DNA from: Pseudofabraea citricarpa
Taxonomy: Eukaryota; Ascomycota; Leotiomycetes; Helotiales; Dermateaceae
NCBI GenBank assembly: GCA_029641185.1
Contig: JAPWGK010000010.1
Span: 1,054,001-1,118,000 of the forward strand
Direction of reading: 5' to 3'
DNA length: 64,000 nt
Shown here: one piece after another, positions 23,174 through 34,532 of the stretch
Layout: each line of letters begins with the position of its first letter
Position numbering within the stretch: position 1 is the stretch's first letter
Translations under genes and position numbers: made by a program
The notes under the pieces: generated by a model
The model's database searches: none
Told to the model about the DNA's origin: nothing
The model's input: the letters and a program-made list of their open reading frames with translations, nothing else

Positions 23174-23988
23174 ATGTCTTCCCGCATCATTGAGAAGTTT
23201 GAAGGACCTGAGATCACGGAAGAGATGCTCACAGCTGCTGCGAAGCTATTCAGCTCGAACTATGGCATTTGGGGTCCTCTAGCATCTGAGAAGATGGGAA
23301 TACCTTCTGCAAAGCATGGTGAGTCACATAGCCTCAGATCATAGCATCGCTGACTCGCAATTTCTAACCAGGTACGAGAGTCAAGATGTCCTCCAAGAAG
23401 CTCAAACAACAACTTTTGCCATCAACTGCAGATAATGTCTATATACGCATGGTCATCGACGATGAATTGGCTGGCAATGTCTTTGGTACACGATGGGTCT
23501 ATGAAGGCCGTCCAATGATTTGGATTACGCAGCTTTGTGTCAGCAGTGAGTTCAGACATCAGGGAATTGCCAAGCAGCTTCTTCAGGTACTTCGTCAACA
23601 AGAGCGCGGTCTTGGGATCTTGTCTTCACACCCTTTTGCTATCCTTGCAGTACTTCACGTCTTCGGTCGCGATCCAGAAGACATCGACCTAGAGATGACA
23701 AAGACACATGCTCGTGCTATAATGGATTCTTGTCCTGTGCAGTATGTTAGGGACGCTAAGCTTCGAGGTACCTTGTTTGAGATTGAGGTTGAGGATGGAA
23801 CGGTCTCATGCGCAGACACAGGATTTTGGGTCGATCACACCGAGCCGCTTGAAGCCCTGAACACAGTTCGGGAGAGTGGAGCTGCTTGGCCCTTTGGAGA
23901 ATTGCTTGATGGCCATGAATTTCTGATCATAGTCAAGGCAAAGTCAAGTGGTCGATCTCGAGCAGACAACCGATCATCAGACTTCTAA
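23174..23988 (+). CDS. GNAT-family N-acetyltransferase
   Basis: Predicted acetyl-CoA-dependent acetyltransferase, 253 aa, from exons 23174-23318 and 23372-23988. The intron is 53 nt with a TTCTAACC branch. The acetyl-CoA-binding motif A is in ITQLCVSSEFRHQGIAKQLL (R-x-x-G-x-A form) near residues 120-138. The preceding strand ELAGNVFGTRWVY fits GNAT motif D. The long C-terminal part (HVFGRDPEDIDLEMTKTHAR, FWVDHTEPLE) is of a fungal type with unknown substrate. It sits alone in the accessory stretch. Confidence 0.8.
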
Positions 23989-24148
23989 AAAACTTTCATC
24001 GGGTCTAGCTAGATCTGCGCTTATCATTTGAATTATGGTTGTGTTTCCGGCAAGTCTTATAACTAAACCAATTCAACCAATTCAAATCATCATTAAAGCT
24101 CAACAATTTCTTCTTGCCCTGGTCTTCTTTGCATATCATATGCGATGT

Positions 24149-24286
24149 AGTTCTTCACTTACTCCTGGAAAACAAGCGTTGCCATGAAATGGGGAGAGTG
24201 TGCTACACACATGGGACTGAAATAATACGGAGGCAAAATATATCATCCATGACAGAGCCAAAGGAACTTCTTATTATCTTTATAGC
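24149..24286 (+). pseudogene. Detached duplicate of part of the Clr5-ankyrin gene
   Basis: These 138 bp align without gaps to 28302-28439 in the last exon of the Clr5-ankyrin gene (roughly 85-90 % identity by eye). The shared peptide includes GRVCYTHG and MTEPKE. Flanking ankyrin sequence is absent, so this is a fragment, not a gene. Confidence 0.75.
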
Positions 24287-24287
24287 T

Positions 24288-24775
24288 GTGATCAGAGGCA
24301 AGGTTAGCGCAGAGGGTATGCTGGAAAATCAGAGCCTGTCGGACGATTTCAAGGGGCTACTTCTGCGAGCTTGCGGGGAGATGGGAAATCCGGTGTAAGC
24401 CTCCAATCATCGAATCAATTACCTAGGTACATTTGACTAGCAATACTAATGAAACTCTACAGCGACGACCCAGGCTTCCATGACATGATAGAGAGACTAA
24501 AGAAAGGAGAGATTAACTCAACTTCTAATCCTCTTTTCAGTGGTTTACTTACTCTTATGCTGGGCCATGGTGACGTAGAAGACCTTGAGTTCACGCTTCA
24601 TATATACCAGGGTGCAACAAAAAAAGCAGACGATAATGAAAAGCTTGCGGTATTGGAAATACTCGGACGGATCAAAAAGCCCGAGCTTGTAGAAAGAGTC
24701 CTGCAGTTACCCTTCTCAGCGGCTATCAAGGATCAAGATGTCGGTATCAAAAATCCATGTAGGGATTTTTGCTAA
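24288..24775 (+). pseudogene. C-terminal fragment of an M1 aminopeptidase (ERAP1-C-like)
   Basis: Two pieces, up to about 24394 and from about 24464, can be spliced in phase (GTAAGC to CTACAG). They resemble the helical C-terminal domain of Ape2/Aap1-type M1 aminopeptidases: GLLLRACGEMGNPV, then LTLMLGHGDVEDLEF, YQGATKKADDNEKLAVLEIL, GRIKKPELVERVLQL and IKDQDVG. The catalytic GAMEN and HExxH domains are missing. The fragment ends where the dispersed repeat begins (24779). Confidence 0.6.
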
Positions 24776-24778
24776 CGC

Positions 24779-24986
24779 CCCCCCTTTATCGCTCCACTTT
24801 TTAAGCGAACCCGACTGGTACCTGAGCAGCGAAGAGCTGTCTCTTTTGTTTCGTCACTGCCATAATGTTCTCCTCCGTACCCTGCGTATATAATATGCTG
24901 CTGGATAGATCACAGTTCTTTTGGGACTTGCTGAATTGAAGTTGATCGTACGAGCGTCAACACCTGTCGAGTAGGGCAAGGTATCG
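24779..24986 (+). repeat. Dispersed repeat, copy B (~208 bp)
   Basis: Second copy of the repeat seen at 13241-13446, same orientation. It directly follows the M1 aminopeptidase fragment. It may mark an insertion or the edge of a rearrangement. Confidence 0.75.
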
Positions 24987-25055
24987 CGAGTTTGTAGTTT
25001 GTACATTGGGAGCACATCGGATTTATGAGCTATACAAGTTAGCTTTGATCGTTCT

Positions 25056-25252
25056 TTAATCTTGAATAAACCTACTTAGACTTTGAAATTGTTTGAGACT
25101 TTGATAACTTATGAAAGTTCCGATGATTGCAGCGATGATGCTTGGGATGCTGAGAACGAGTGTTGCAAGGGCAATTTTGTCGTTGACTGAGAGGGCTGCA
25201 TCGTGTTAGTGTAATCCGGCAAGAAAGGAGTCCGAAGGACCCTCTTACCCAT
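25056..25252 (-). CDS. 47-aa single-pass membrane microprotein
   Basis: A tiny two-exon gene: exon 1 is ATGG (25252-25249), with a GTAAGAGG donor; exon 2 runs 25195-25056 after an ACTAACACGATGCAG branch-acceptor. The 47-aa product starts MALSVNDKIALATLVLS and has one hydrophobic span (about residues 9-31), followed by SYQSLKQFQS and FIQD. I do not recognise a function. Correct phase, good splice signals and membrane-like composition support a real gene. It is divergent from the Clr5-ankyrin gene, about 600 bp away. Confidence 0.5.
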
Positions 25253-25849
25253 GGCGAATTGACGAGGCTGTTCACAGTATGGTTTGAGGTCAAAGGTGTA
25301 GAAAAGTCATGAAATGGTTGTTACGACCTGTTCACCCAATATATATATATATATACTCTCTGAGAAAGCATGACATGAGTATCATGTAGGGAGAAACATA
25401 AAAAGTACTATCCATCCACATAGCTCTTTTCGGATCTTCCTGCTCACAGGCGACGAAAGAAATTGGGCGACTTACACACCATCTTGGCACGCAAAGAAAG
25501 TACGAAAGTACTATCTGCAGCTCGCCAGTGTGTTATAGGCCCAGAGTGGTAGGACTTTTTGACAAGCGAGACCCACAGCCACAGCCACGTAGTATTACAC
25601 AGGGAGGTGTTATGAGCTGAGAGGCTGCATAGGACTTTTTTTTAATGCCCCGGGTTCTTGGATCGGTTGGTCTCCCGTTGGTTGTGCCGAGAGATAGGAC
25701 CTTTTTAAATGACCCAACCTTACACAGCCTTGCCAACACTGTTGCGCCTCATCTGGTTTCTTTTATTTGGGGGGGCTGCCTTTCCAACTGCTTCCTAATT
25801 TTCCCCAACTTCTTCCTATCATCAAGCGATCATACAATTATATACAATC
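25253..25849. other. Divergent intergenic region with short repeats
   Basis: It lies between the microprotein gene (-) and the Clr5-ankyrin gene (+). It has an (AT)n run near 25341-25359 and three copies of a TAGGACYTTTTT motif at about 25550, 25630 and 25695, all in the same orientation. No gene is seen. Confidence 0.5.
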
Positions 25850-28800
25850 ATGGCCGACTACAACCATAACATGCACTTTGATGCACCTCGGCCTTATTCT
25901 CCCCTACAAACATCTGTTGAATATTCTTTCCCCGAAAGCTTGAGCAGTCAGTCGCAATACCCAGTCATGCAAGGTTATCAACAATCCATCCAAAGCTTTA
26001 GTAAAGGGATGGACTTTATACCTAGAGAACTACATTCTATCTCTTCGATACAAACGTCCTTTACCTCTCTTGATACACAAAACAAATCCAGCCTTGCGTC
26101 AAGTGGTGCCTCAAATCACCTGGCCTTACTACCGGATCTACAAAACCGCACATTTTTTCAAGAGAACGAAAGTCGTCCAACGAACAGCTCGGCACAGCAA
26201 AAGGTCACAAATATCCCAACCCGGAAAAGGGCTCCGAAAGCACCGACTATGTCTGCAGAAAGATGGAGACCATTCGAGGGTCGGATAAGGCAGTTGTGGG
26301 TCCACGAGAGCTGTTCCCTCGAGGACTTGAAAAAAACTGTAAACAATGAGTTCGGAATTACAGCAACGTAAGTAATTCCGTATTGTGGTATCTTTTCACT
26401 GGAATAAAACTCACGGCTGGAAAATCAAATACGCTATTGATAAATTAGTGGCAGGATACTCGTCTCAATAAAGCTTTCGTTGGTTTTGTTTATGAACGCT
26501 TTCAGCTAATTTTTCTATAGAAGACGGCAGTATCTGGCGCAGATTGAGCACATGAAAATTGGGAGAAATGTTAAAGCGAAAGAGCGGGAGAAAATTGTAC
26601 GACACGTCCACGATCGAGTACATAAAGCCGGAAAGAAGAGCAGCCTTGTTCGTGTCAGAGGTCATAAAGTAAGTCAGGAAAAGCTCAACCGATGGGCAAA
26701 AGAAGTTGCTACAGATCGACCGGGTCCCTTGTCTCGTGAGTTTCAATCTCTAGTGTTGGTTTGTTGCTTGATGATTGATTGAGTTATTATAGCACTGTTA
26801 AGTTGCATAAGCCTATACACCAATTCATTTTGCGGGTCCCCGAAACCAATTCCGCCCTATCTTTCGAATCATCAGATATCAGATATCGTGCCACTGAGAC
26901 CGAAGGAGAAGAGGAGTCTTCTTCAGGAAAGACTACTCGCATATGCTCAAAGTTCAGAGTCTACCGTACAGTTCCAGGAGGCACGGGGTATTTTGAACGA
27001 TATTCAAACTGTTCTAAGCGCCGATCGTGCCATTTGCACAAAACATGGGGATAAATGGAATACCAAGCTCGAGGACAGTATTACCCATTTAAGAAACCTG
27101 ATGAACATGGATATTAACCAAAGGGTCGCTGTGACCCGGGAGTCCAGCAGTAAGTGGCTATGTATAATACGACGGCTTCTTTTAAAACTAATAGTATCTA
27201 GGAATTCAAACTAATTTAGCCAACCCCTCAAAAAACAATATCCAACCCAATTTTACAAAAGCAAATTATGCTTATACATCTTGGAAGACTCCGTACGGAA
27301 GTGTGACGGCACTTTTCGGGACAACTTCGAACAGTTCTTCTATCGAAACTACCGGTCAAACTGTTTTTAACACAAACGAAGAACCACTAGCTTCTAGAAT
27401 ATTATGGACCCCTCGCGGCGGTGCCAGAAGAAGCCCGTTCCGTGTTTTATTCGATATTACTCCGAAAATTGCAAACATAACATATCAAGCAATTATCCCA
27501 AATGATTCTGAAGTTTTTAAGATTGCTGTTTTTGGAGAGGTCAGAGAGCTTGTGAGCCTTGTTGAAAACGGCACAGCATCTCTTAGTAATCGCGACGAAC
27601 AAGGACGGTCGCTGCTTAATGTAAGTTGCTACACTCAGTCGATAGATCAATGAATAACCTTGAGAAAGTATGCAGTGTCTGGTGCCAATGTGGAGATGTG
27701 CAAGTTTCTTGTTGATAATAACGCGGATATTGATTCAATTGAGAACACAAATGGGTATCTTGGGTATGATAATTCTATCTTTTCTCCTCCTTCACTGCTC
27801 TTTCCCCTCCTCTTTTTTTTAAAAAAAGGAGAATCTTGGAACAGTGTGCTAATATAGTCAAGTCCAGTGTTAATACAACCTTCCCAGAATCACACGGATT
27901 TGGATGATGCTGAGCGCTCTAGAGACGAAGGATGTTTGAAGATAATGCTGGAAGCTGGCGCAGATTCATCACTTTTATCCTACCAGGGGCATGGGTGTTA
28001 TTTTAGTATTCTCTTAGATATTATTATCCGCTGCACCGTTGTAGGTTGACTTTCTCCGAGAAACTGTATAATATGCTGACTTGAATTAGACATCACTGAG
28101 GCACTTACTCGACTTTGGAGAGCCATTTATCAATTCAAGGAGCATTTGCACATTTTACCATTTAGAAGGCTCGCCATTGTTAATAATAGCAGATCGCTGC
28201 GGATATGACACGTCGGATGGTTTAGATTTTCTAGATAAGGCAATCCTTCTTCTAGAGAGGAAAGCAGATATATATTCCCGAGACAAGTTCTCTGGTGATA
28301 CAGTTCTTCACTTACTTCTAACAAACGAGCGTTACCATGAAACGGGGAGAGTGTGCTACACACATGGGGATGAATTAATTCGGAGGCAACATATATTATC
28401 CATGACAGAGCCAAAGGAAATTCTTCTTATATTTATAGCGGCCGGCGCGGACGTCTACGCAAAAAACAATGATGGCGAAACCCCATCAATGGTGGCAGAG
28501 GATCATGGCCGAGCGGAGGAATGGATTGAGGCTCTCGAATACTGTGGCTATGACGCTGAAGAGGTCTTGAAACATTCAGATTCAAGTCCTCCCGATCCGA
28601 AGCATGAGCGGCAGGTATCCAAATTGTCCTTTGAAGAATGCTGTCGACAACGAAAAGAAGGAAGACACCGATTTGAGGAGATTGACAAGGATGGAGATAC
28701 TGGCGTGTGCGGCTGTGGTTGTTGGAAGGATTCTTACCAACCCCAACCAGAATGCGAGTGTCTCTCTGAATGGTCGGGTTCGGATGAAGAGGGGTCTGTG

Positions 28801-29262
28801 GATGGCAATGAACTCTCAGAAGTCCCTCGTGGTGGAGAATGCACTGATTATGACACAAATCCTCATGGTTTGGAAATCGGAAGTCCTGGAGATCGGAGAA
28901 TAGAGAGCGAACTCGGCGAAATGGAAGTCATGGATCTCGACTTTAATGAACCGGTCCCACAGGAGTTTTCGGGTCTCTACAGCAACCTAGAATCGAGGGA
29001 GATTGATAATAATCATCAGAATGAACCAATCTGGGGGGCTAGTCAAGAAGGGAGTGGCGAAATAGGACTGGATATATATCGCTCGCTTACCGATGACCTC
29101 TTCGATTTCAACGACAAACTCTATGGAAACACTAGTAATGATATCCAAGAGCAAGATGATATGGCTGGACTTGGTTTTGGGGAAGAGTTAACTGCTCTCA
29201 ACGAAGGAGATGAGTTTATGGGCATAGATTTTGATGAGTTTGAGGATATTTTCAACATGTAA
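25850..29262 (+). CDS. Clr5-domain ankyrin-repeat protein
   Basis: Predicted 975-aa protein from seven exons: 25850-26367, 26521-26735, 26793-27149, 27220-27620, 27669-27754, 27863-28040 and 28090-29262. Residues about 135-210 match the Clr5 domain (RWRPFEGRIRQLWVHES...LEDLKKTVNNEFGITAT, RRQYLAQIEHMKIGRNVK). A linker follows, then diverged ankyrin repeats (DEQGRSLLN, GANVEMCKFLVDNNADID, CLKIMLEAGADSS, LIFIAAGADVYAKNNDGETP). The C-terminus is acidic. Clr5 proteins in fission yeast act in gene silencing, but most filamentous-fungal members are uncharacterised. The exon 5/6 junction uses an unusual TCAAG acceptor and is the weakest. Part of exon 7 is duplicated at 24149-24286. Confidence 0.8.
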
Positions 29263-29998
29263 GACTTGGACATGTGCACGGCACAGTGGGTGGATATCTC
29301 ACATCTGCTATTATTTTCTTACGATACCATGCTTCTATTATAGCAGTTCAAGTTAGTATCGACCGTCTACAAGTTAGATATTATGCGTATGATGATCTTT
29401 TCAGGACAGAAAATGCCGGCAAGAGGACAAGTTGGTTTTGAGCTCGCTTAACTTCTCCGCCTCATCTTCTCATTAAGCCGGTCCTAATCCTGCAATGAAC
29501 TACGATATACACGCACATATAAATTCGATAATATGTTCACCTCAATCTGCCTTCGCAAATCTACCAAAGCAGAACCTCCATACCTGACAAATCAAATCAA
29601 ATCAAATCATTAAACAAACCACAAAGCAAAAATAAAAACTTGTATTAAGAAACGCTGATTCTAAAACCACGAAAGCTAAAGTTGAAGCAAGGAAGGAAAA
29701 AGAAAGAAAAGAAAGAGACAAAAAACTCGAAAAGGCTAGCAACACGCCATCTCCACCAACCGTAAGACAGTAGCAAAAACAATACAAAAACAATACAATC
29801 GAATCCAATCCGCTGCTTCAACTTGAATCTCCCATCAAAAACGCTGCAGATGTTTCGTCGGTAGGTTGGCCACGTTCAATGATGAAAATCAGGATCAAGA
29901 TCATGTGGATCTTCTGGTTCCAGGTCCGGCTTTCTTCACTTTGTAACAGTTTCTTCCTTCGTAGAAGCCAGAGTCGCATGTGTTGGATTCGGCTTTTG
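29263..29998. other. Convergent intergenic region
   Basis: 3' flanks of the ankyrin gene (+) and the glycosyltransferase gene (-). A-rich near 29590-29800. No gene recognised. Confidence 0.5.
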
Positions 29999-31785
29999 CT
30001 AGGGATTTTGATTTGCAACAGGCTCTGGCGTGGGCGCAGGGTCATACTCGATGCGGAATGGACCCCTGATATCAGCGAAGACAGAACTGTAGTGTGGTCC
30101 GCAGACCTGATCCCACTCCCTCCAATCTCCAGCACTAGCCCATACCCCTCCGGCCTTGCCCCCACGGCGTTCCCACCACATGTGGCCACCTTCATCGGCC
30201 TCGACAGAAGGAATGTTGTCGAGGGGAAGTTGGTGGACGTTTGCGAGCAATGCCCGAGAGGAATTCTGGAACCACATTTGCTTCCACCAGCTGTCGACAA
30301 GCTCTTCGCGGTCGCGGAAGCTGAGAGCTGATGGGACGCTGCTGTTTGGAACAGCTACGTTTACAGCCAGCTTGACCGACGACCAATCTCCGTCTGGTAT
30401 CTTGTCTATCTTCTCGATCATGGGCACTGGAGGTTGCGGCCTTCTGATGCGTTGTCGAAAGAAAGGCCGTTGGGCATCTGCGAGGTCTGCTGGTAGATGG
30501 AACTTCTCCTTGCCAAACTCCGAGGCGTATGCCATGAATCGAATATCTTCTTCCGAGTTGTCCAGGACCTGAAAGATTGAACTGGTATGATCCACTTCAA
30601 TTCCAAACTCGTAGTTGGCTTCGGGCTCGCCATGGCCGGGAACAACGGGTAGAAGCACTTGGTCGTAGCCACCCTCAACGATAAGTATGTTCGAGATCCA
30701 ACTCTTTGCTGCCTCTGAGCTGACCCGTCTTGAGTATTCTTGACGGCCGAAAATCTCAGTGAAGATATCCTGAGCAGTAGATTTACCTGACTGGGTCATC
30801 ATCTCATCTGCTTTCTTGTAGAGCGGCCGCAGATCAACAGCCCGACCCATGACCATGCCAGAATTCAGATAGCGGGGCCAGTTATTCTTGACGTCTTTGG
30901 CTTTATCTTTCTTCTCACTGTTATCATCGGCAACAAGTATGGATTCTGGGATCGGTCTGCAGGCTGTGTTCTTCGTCAAGATGTGCTCGCAACTCTTCTG
31001 AGCGCCGAAGAGTACTTTTGGGGGGTATATCTGCCACAAACAGTCAGCTACGATACCCAATCTTAATTCCTCATACTAACAGGTGATTTCTTTTCGGTCT
31101 GTAAAAAGGGTCAGCATAATATCAAACAAGGACGGCAAATGACTTACAGATGTAATCGGGCCGTACTTTTCAATGGAACGCAGAGATGCCTCATGCATCT
31201 CATGAATAAAGCGATTGATCATTACTGTAGAACGGAGTTGAAACCATACATCGTCTTCAGCAATCAGTACCATGTCATCATCTTGAACTTCCCTCCCAGA
31301 GAGATATTCAGAAATGCCGTGGACATCTGCTTTAGACTTCGCAACCCTTTGTAGGCGCAACTGGGCACCATTAGAGATCAAGGTTGGAGGTGGGTACTGC
31401 AACATTGCGCTTGTTAGGATGGTCTTGCAGAGTTGCTGGTTCCGATTTTCATTCTCCGGGACCAGGAGGTGAAATCGTGGCAGCCTGGTCTGGTATTTTG
31501 AAGGATCTGGTGTGGAGGCAGGATTGATCAATTGCTGCTGATCAATCTTCACGTTCGGTTGCACATCCTGCAATTAGTCCGAGTGCTATGATGGTTGCAG
31601 CAGTTAGAGAAACATACCTTAGACGGATTGGCAAGGCGTGTGATAAAGAGGGAAAAAACAGCGCAGCAGGTCACGAAAAGAACGCAGAGTACCCGAATTA
31701 TGCGTCGTCTTAACATTCTGATGCGACGAGGACGCAGATTCTGGCGGCGCCTTGGATGGCCACCAGCAGCAAGAAGTGGTGGCAT
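29999..31785 (-). CDS. Type II membrane glycosyltransferase-like protein
   Basis: Predicted Golgi-type protein of 545 aa. Four exons: 31785-31618, 31567-31148, an 18-nt microexon 31098-31081, and 31030-29999, all in phase 0. A short basic N-terminus is followed by a single hydrophobic anchor (VLCVLFVTCCAVFSLFI). The luminal part has features of the PLOD/collagen-galactosyltransferase type fold: ISEYLSGREVQDDDMVLIAEDDVWF (acidic DxD-like site), PPKVLFGAQKSCE, RYLNSGMVMGRA. The C-terminal half includes FGIEVDHTSSIFQVLD and is of fungal type. Acceptor and sugar are unknown. The glycosyltransferase call rests on motif resemblance. Confidence 0.65.
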
Positions 31786-32315
31786 AATGAATGAGAATAG
31801 TCAGGTAATGAATGAATGGAGTCCAAAATATATACAATGGTACTGCACAGCTGTTGGGATAAACTGGATGATCCTGTTGTGTTGGATAGAATGGTGAGTT
31901 GTAATGGCTTAGAGACAATCTACAGCAGGTTCGTCCTTTTAACATGGTAGCTTCATACAGCAAGTGTGTTGTAGAATGAGAAGGAAGGAAGGAATGAGAG
32001 TAAATTTGCGTACTTTGGGGCTTCTTGAGGCCCATGAATCAAGGGAAAGCAAGTGCAAAGGGGGTGATGACTGGAGACAGAGATATGATGACATATCTGG
32101 TCTTAGACCTAACTAGAAATTGGATGGGACGACTTATCAAACGTAGTTGCTGTCATAATTTTTGTTCTTATTTTTCTGTCATTGCCTGGGAAGAAGTTCT
32201 CAAGGCTAATGAGTGTCTTCTGCTAGTCGCCCATTATCCATAATAAGTTCTACTGCGATATTGAGGTCGCTAGTGCAGATAATACCACCTTACAATGGCT
32301 CTTCTCTATTATCTT
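31786..32315. other. Intergenic region
   Basis: Upstream of the glycosyltransferase gene and downstream of Cog7, both on the minus strand. No coding evidence. Confidence 0.45.
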
Positions 32316-33440
32316 TCAAGATGTTGCTCCTCGTAATTTTTGCAATTGGTTGATAAAACCATAACTGCTAAGAGGCTTGCCATCGGACGGTACCTCCATA
32401 TTCTCATGTAAACCTCCAGGCTTGGTCTGGCTCGGTCGTCCTTCTTGTTCTGCTTCCCTCAAGAGATCCCGATGCCGATCTTCAACCATTTTTGCGAGGC
32501 TTTCGACAAATTTCACTCTCGCTCGCTCCTCCGCCGTTCCTTTCCATACAATGGCTAAGTTCTTTAGTTCCTCAATCCTTTTCGCAGCCGCCTCAATACC
32601 ATCTATAGGGTCGTCTCCAATGAGGAGAGATGCAATCTCTTCCCGTAACTGCTTCGACACTTGCTGGCCCTTCTCCTCGGTACTGTGCATCTCGGATCCT
32701 GGTTCTGGTGCCGACACGGAGAGAAAAGAAGAACTGACGGAAACCTCAGAGGGTGGAAAGGTCCAGGCCATGGCATCGCCAAATGTCTTGATGACCTCGT
32801 CCAGACGAGAGCGCACCAGTGTCAAGGTCCGCAGTTGAGTAATATAAGGTGGATCGACAATTTCGCCGACAGCGTGTTCCTCCTTCATGGGAGTTTTTGG
32901 GGTCGCAACCGTGGATGATCGCCGTCGCGAGCCATTGACCTCTGTCGTTCGAGCCGGCTTTCGTGTGAGCTCATTCCCAAGACCATCCGGGACAAACTTG
33001 ACCACATCCTCCTGTAGCCCTTCTGTCAGAGCCTCCGACAACCCGAGCGTTTCTCCTCGCAGAACCTCAACCTCATATGCCAGCCGGCTTCCACTTCTGA
33101 GGATTTCGTCCGTCAGCTGGGTTAGTGTCGTGGTCAGTCGGGTGGTGTGGGCACTGAGCTGCGAGAGCAGGATTTGCGTCTGGGTCGATAACTCTGCGAG
33201 CGGCACGCTGCCTTTGGTAGAGTTCGGGGTTGCAGAGGTGTATAACGGCGGTAAAGTGGCATTGAAGTAGTCTGCGGCATCGAAGGCGGGATTCAAGAAA
33301 GGCTGAAGGGCGGGGTCCGCAACGTGTGCTGACTTGGGCTCTATGTGCGCTGGAGGCTTCACGGCAATCTGTGGATTGGCCGGCCTGGTGGCATTGCTGT
33401 TCTGGCGTCTTCGCGCTGTGGTTTTGGAGTCCCAGGCCAT
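32316..33440 (-). CDS. COG7: Conserved oligomeric Golgi complex subunit 7 (fungal type)
   Basis: Single-exon 374-aa protein that resembles fungal Cog7, part of the COG tether for retrograde vesicles at the Golgi. Visible blocks are FLNPAFDAADYFNATLPPLY, VPLAELSTQTQILLSQLSAH, TLTQLTDEILRSGSRLAYEV with LRGETLGLSEALTE (helical, coiled-coil-like), YITQLRTLTLVRSRLDEVIK, then SSFLSVSAPEPGSE and a helical C-terminus ending FINQLQKLRG. Fungal Cog7 is much shorter than the animal form, and the length fits. Identification is from remembered family pattern, so moderately sure. Confidence 0.7.
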   Translation of the reverse strand: MAWDSKTTARRRQNSNATRPANPQIAVKPPAHIEPKSAHVADPALQPFLNPAFDAADYFNATLPPLYTSATPNSTKGSVPLAELSTQTQILLSQLSAHTTRLTTTLTQLTDEILRSGSRLAYEVEVLRGETLGLSEALTEGLQEDVVKFVPDGLGNELTRKPARTTEVNGSRRRSSTVATPKTPMKEEHAVGEIVDPPYITQLRTLTLVRSRLDEVIKTFGDAMAWTFPPSEVSVSSSFLSVSAPEPGSEMHSTEEKGQQVSKQLREEIASLLIGDDPIDGIEAAAKRIEELKNLAIVWKGTAEERARVKFVESLAKMVEDRHRDLLREAEQEGRPSQTKPGGLHENMEVPSDGKPLSSYGFINQLQKLRGATS

Positions 33441-34532
33441 CTTCTCCGTGGTAGTGGCCTTTGTTCAGCAGGACATTGAGGTGGGTGAGGTGTGGAGTGG
33501 AGTGGAGTGGTGGTCTGAATCGAGGAGGTACTTCGAGTGTGGCACTTCGGGTCTCCAAGAAAGTTAATGTGGGACGTCAGCCACAGCGGGTGGAGTGGGG
33601 GAATGGAGGGACATGGATCAGCACATTTAGGCGTCGCTTCTTTTGATGTGTTTCTGGGGAAGCATGGATGTAGATTGGTGCTGGACTCACACATGTGATA
33701 TGTGGTAGGTATAGGTATAGGTATAGGTATAGGTAAAGTAGCTACAGTATGAGGTGCTAAGTACACTAGTTCCAAGGGACCTGCCGGTTGGGGCCTTTAG
33801 GGCAGGGCATAGGGCCTATAGAGCCTATAGGGCCTATAGGGTACGTTAGGGTAGGCAGGCAGCCAGACCAGACCAGACCAGGCCGCCCCTTCCTAAATCC
33901 CCTAAACAAGGATGGCGGCTGCCTTACCACAAGGCTACCATCGTCACCTTCGCGCAGCTGTTTCTACCTTTCTACCTACACCTACACCTACACCTGCAAA
34001 CTAGATAAACTATTCACTCCTCTTTCTATTTCACCCCCACGTCTTCTCCTCTTTTCCTCGAATCCACAAAGACGAAGACGTATATCTTCACCTTCACAAA
34101 TCCACCACTGTCTCGCGTCTTGCTAGATGAGTAAGTGTTTCGATGGAGCTGTGAATGGAAATCTACCACACAACCATCTAAAGTCTGTTCTCCAATCTTC
34201 GAGTCTCGAGACCTTCCAGCTACCTTTCTGCGGCCACCAATCTGCCAGGTGAATACCGCCAGCAAACAGAAGACGAGGCTTCTTGACTTTCGTCTTCACC
34301 TTGGGATCCTTCACTAACAGCCACGCCGAGCTTATGGTCACACCCAACACTAGATTCCAACATCTAGACGCTCGCATTATCTCGCGCCGCGTTACCTCCC
34401 GAACTCCCACAAAAAGAAATTTCGATCTGACAACTTTCACTCCTCTTCAGCAGCATCCCATTTCAACATCCATCTTATTCATCTCAACGAGATTTCCAGA
34501 TGACACGATAGTCCGCAGCCATTTCTCCAGCC
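33441..34532. other. Divergent intergenic region with short tandem repeats
   Basis: Shared upstream region of Cog7 (-) and the PARP-E2 gene (+). It holds a (GTATAG)n run near 33705-33735, an imperfect GGGCCTATA repeat near 33805-33842, and a CCTACA-type hexamer run near 33973-33995. The part before 34533 is C/T-rich, like a 5' leader. Confidence 0.55.

Noticed and set aside
29818..30300. 160-codon minus-strand frame
   Set aside because: Overlaps the last glycosyltransferase exon in another frame and has no motif.
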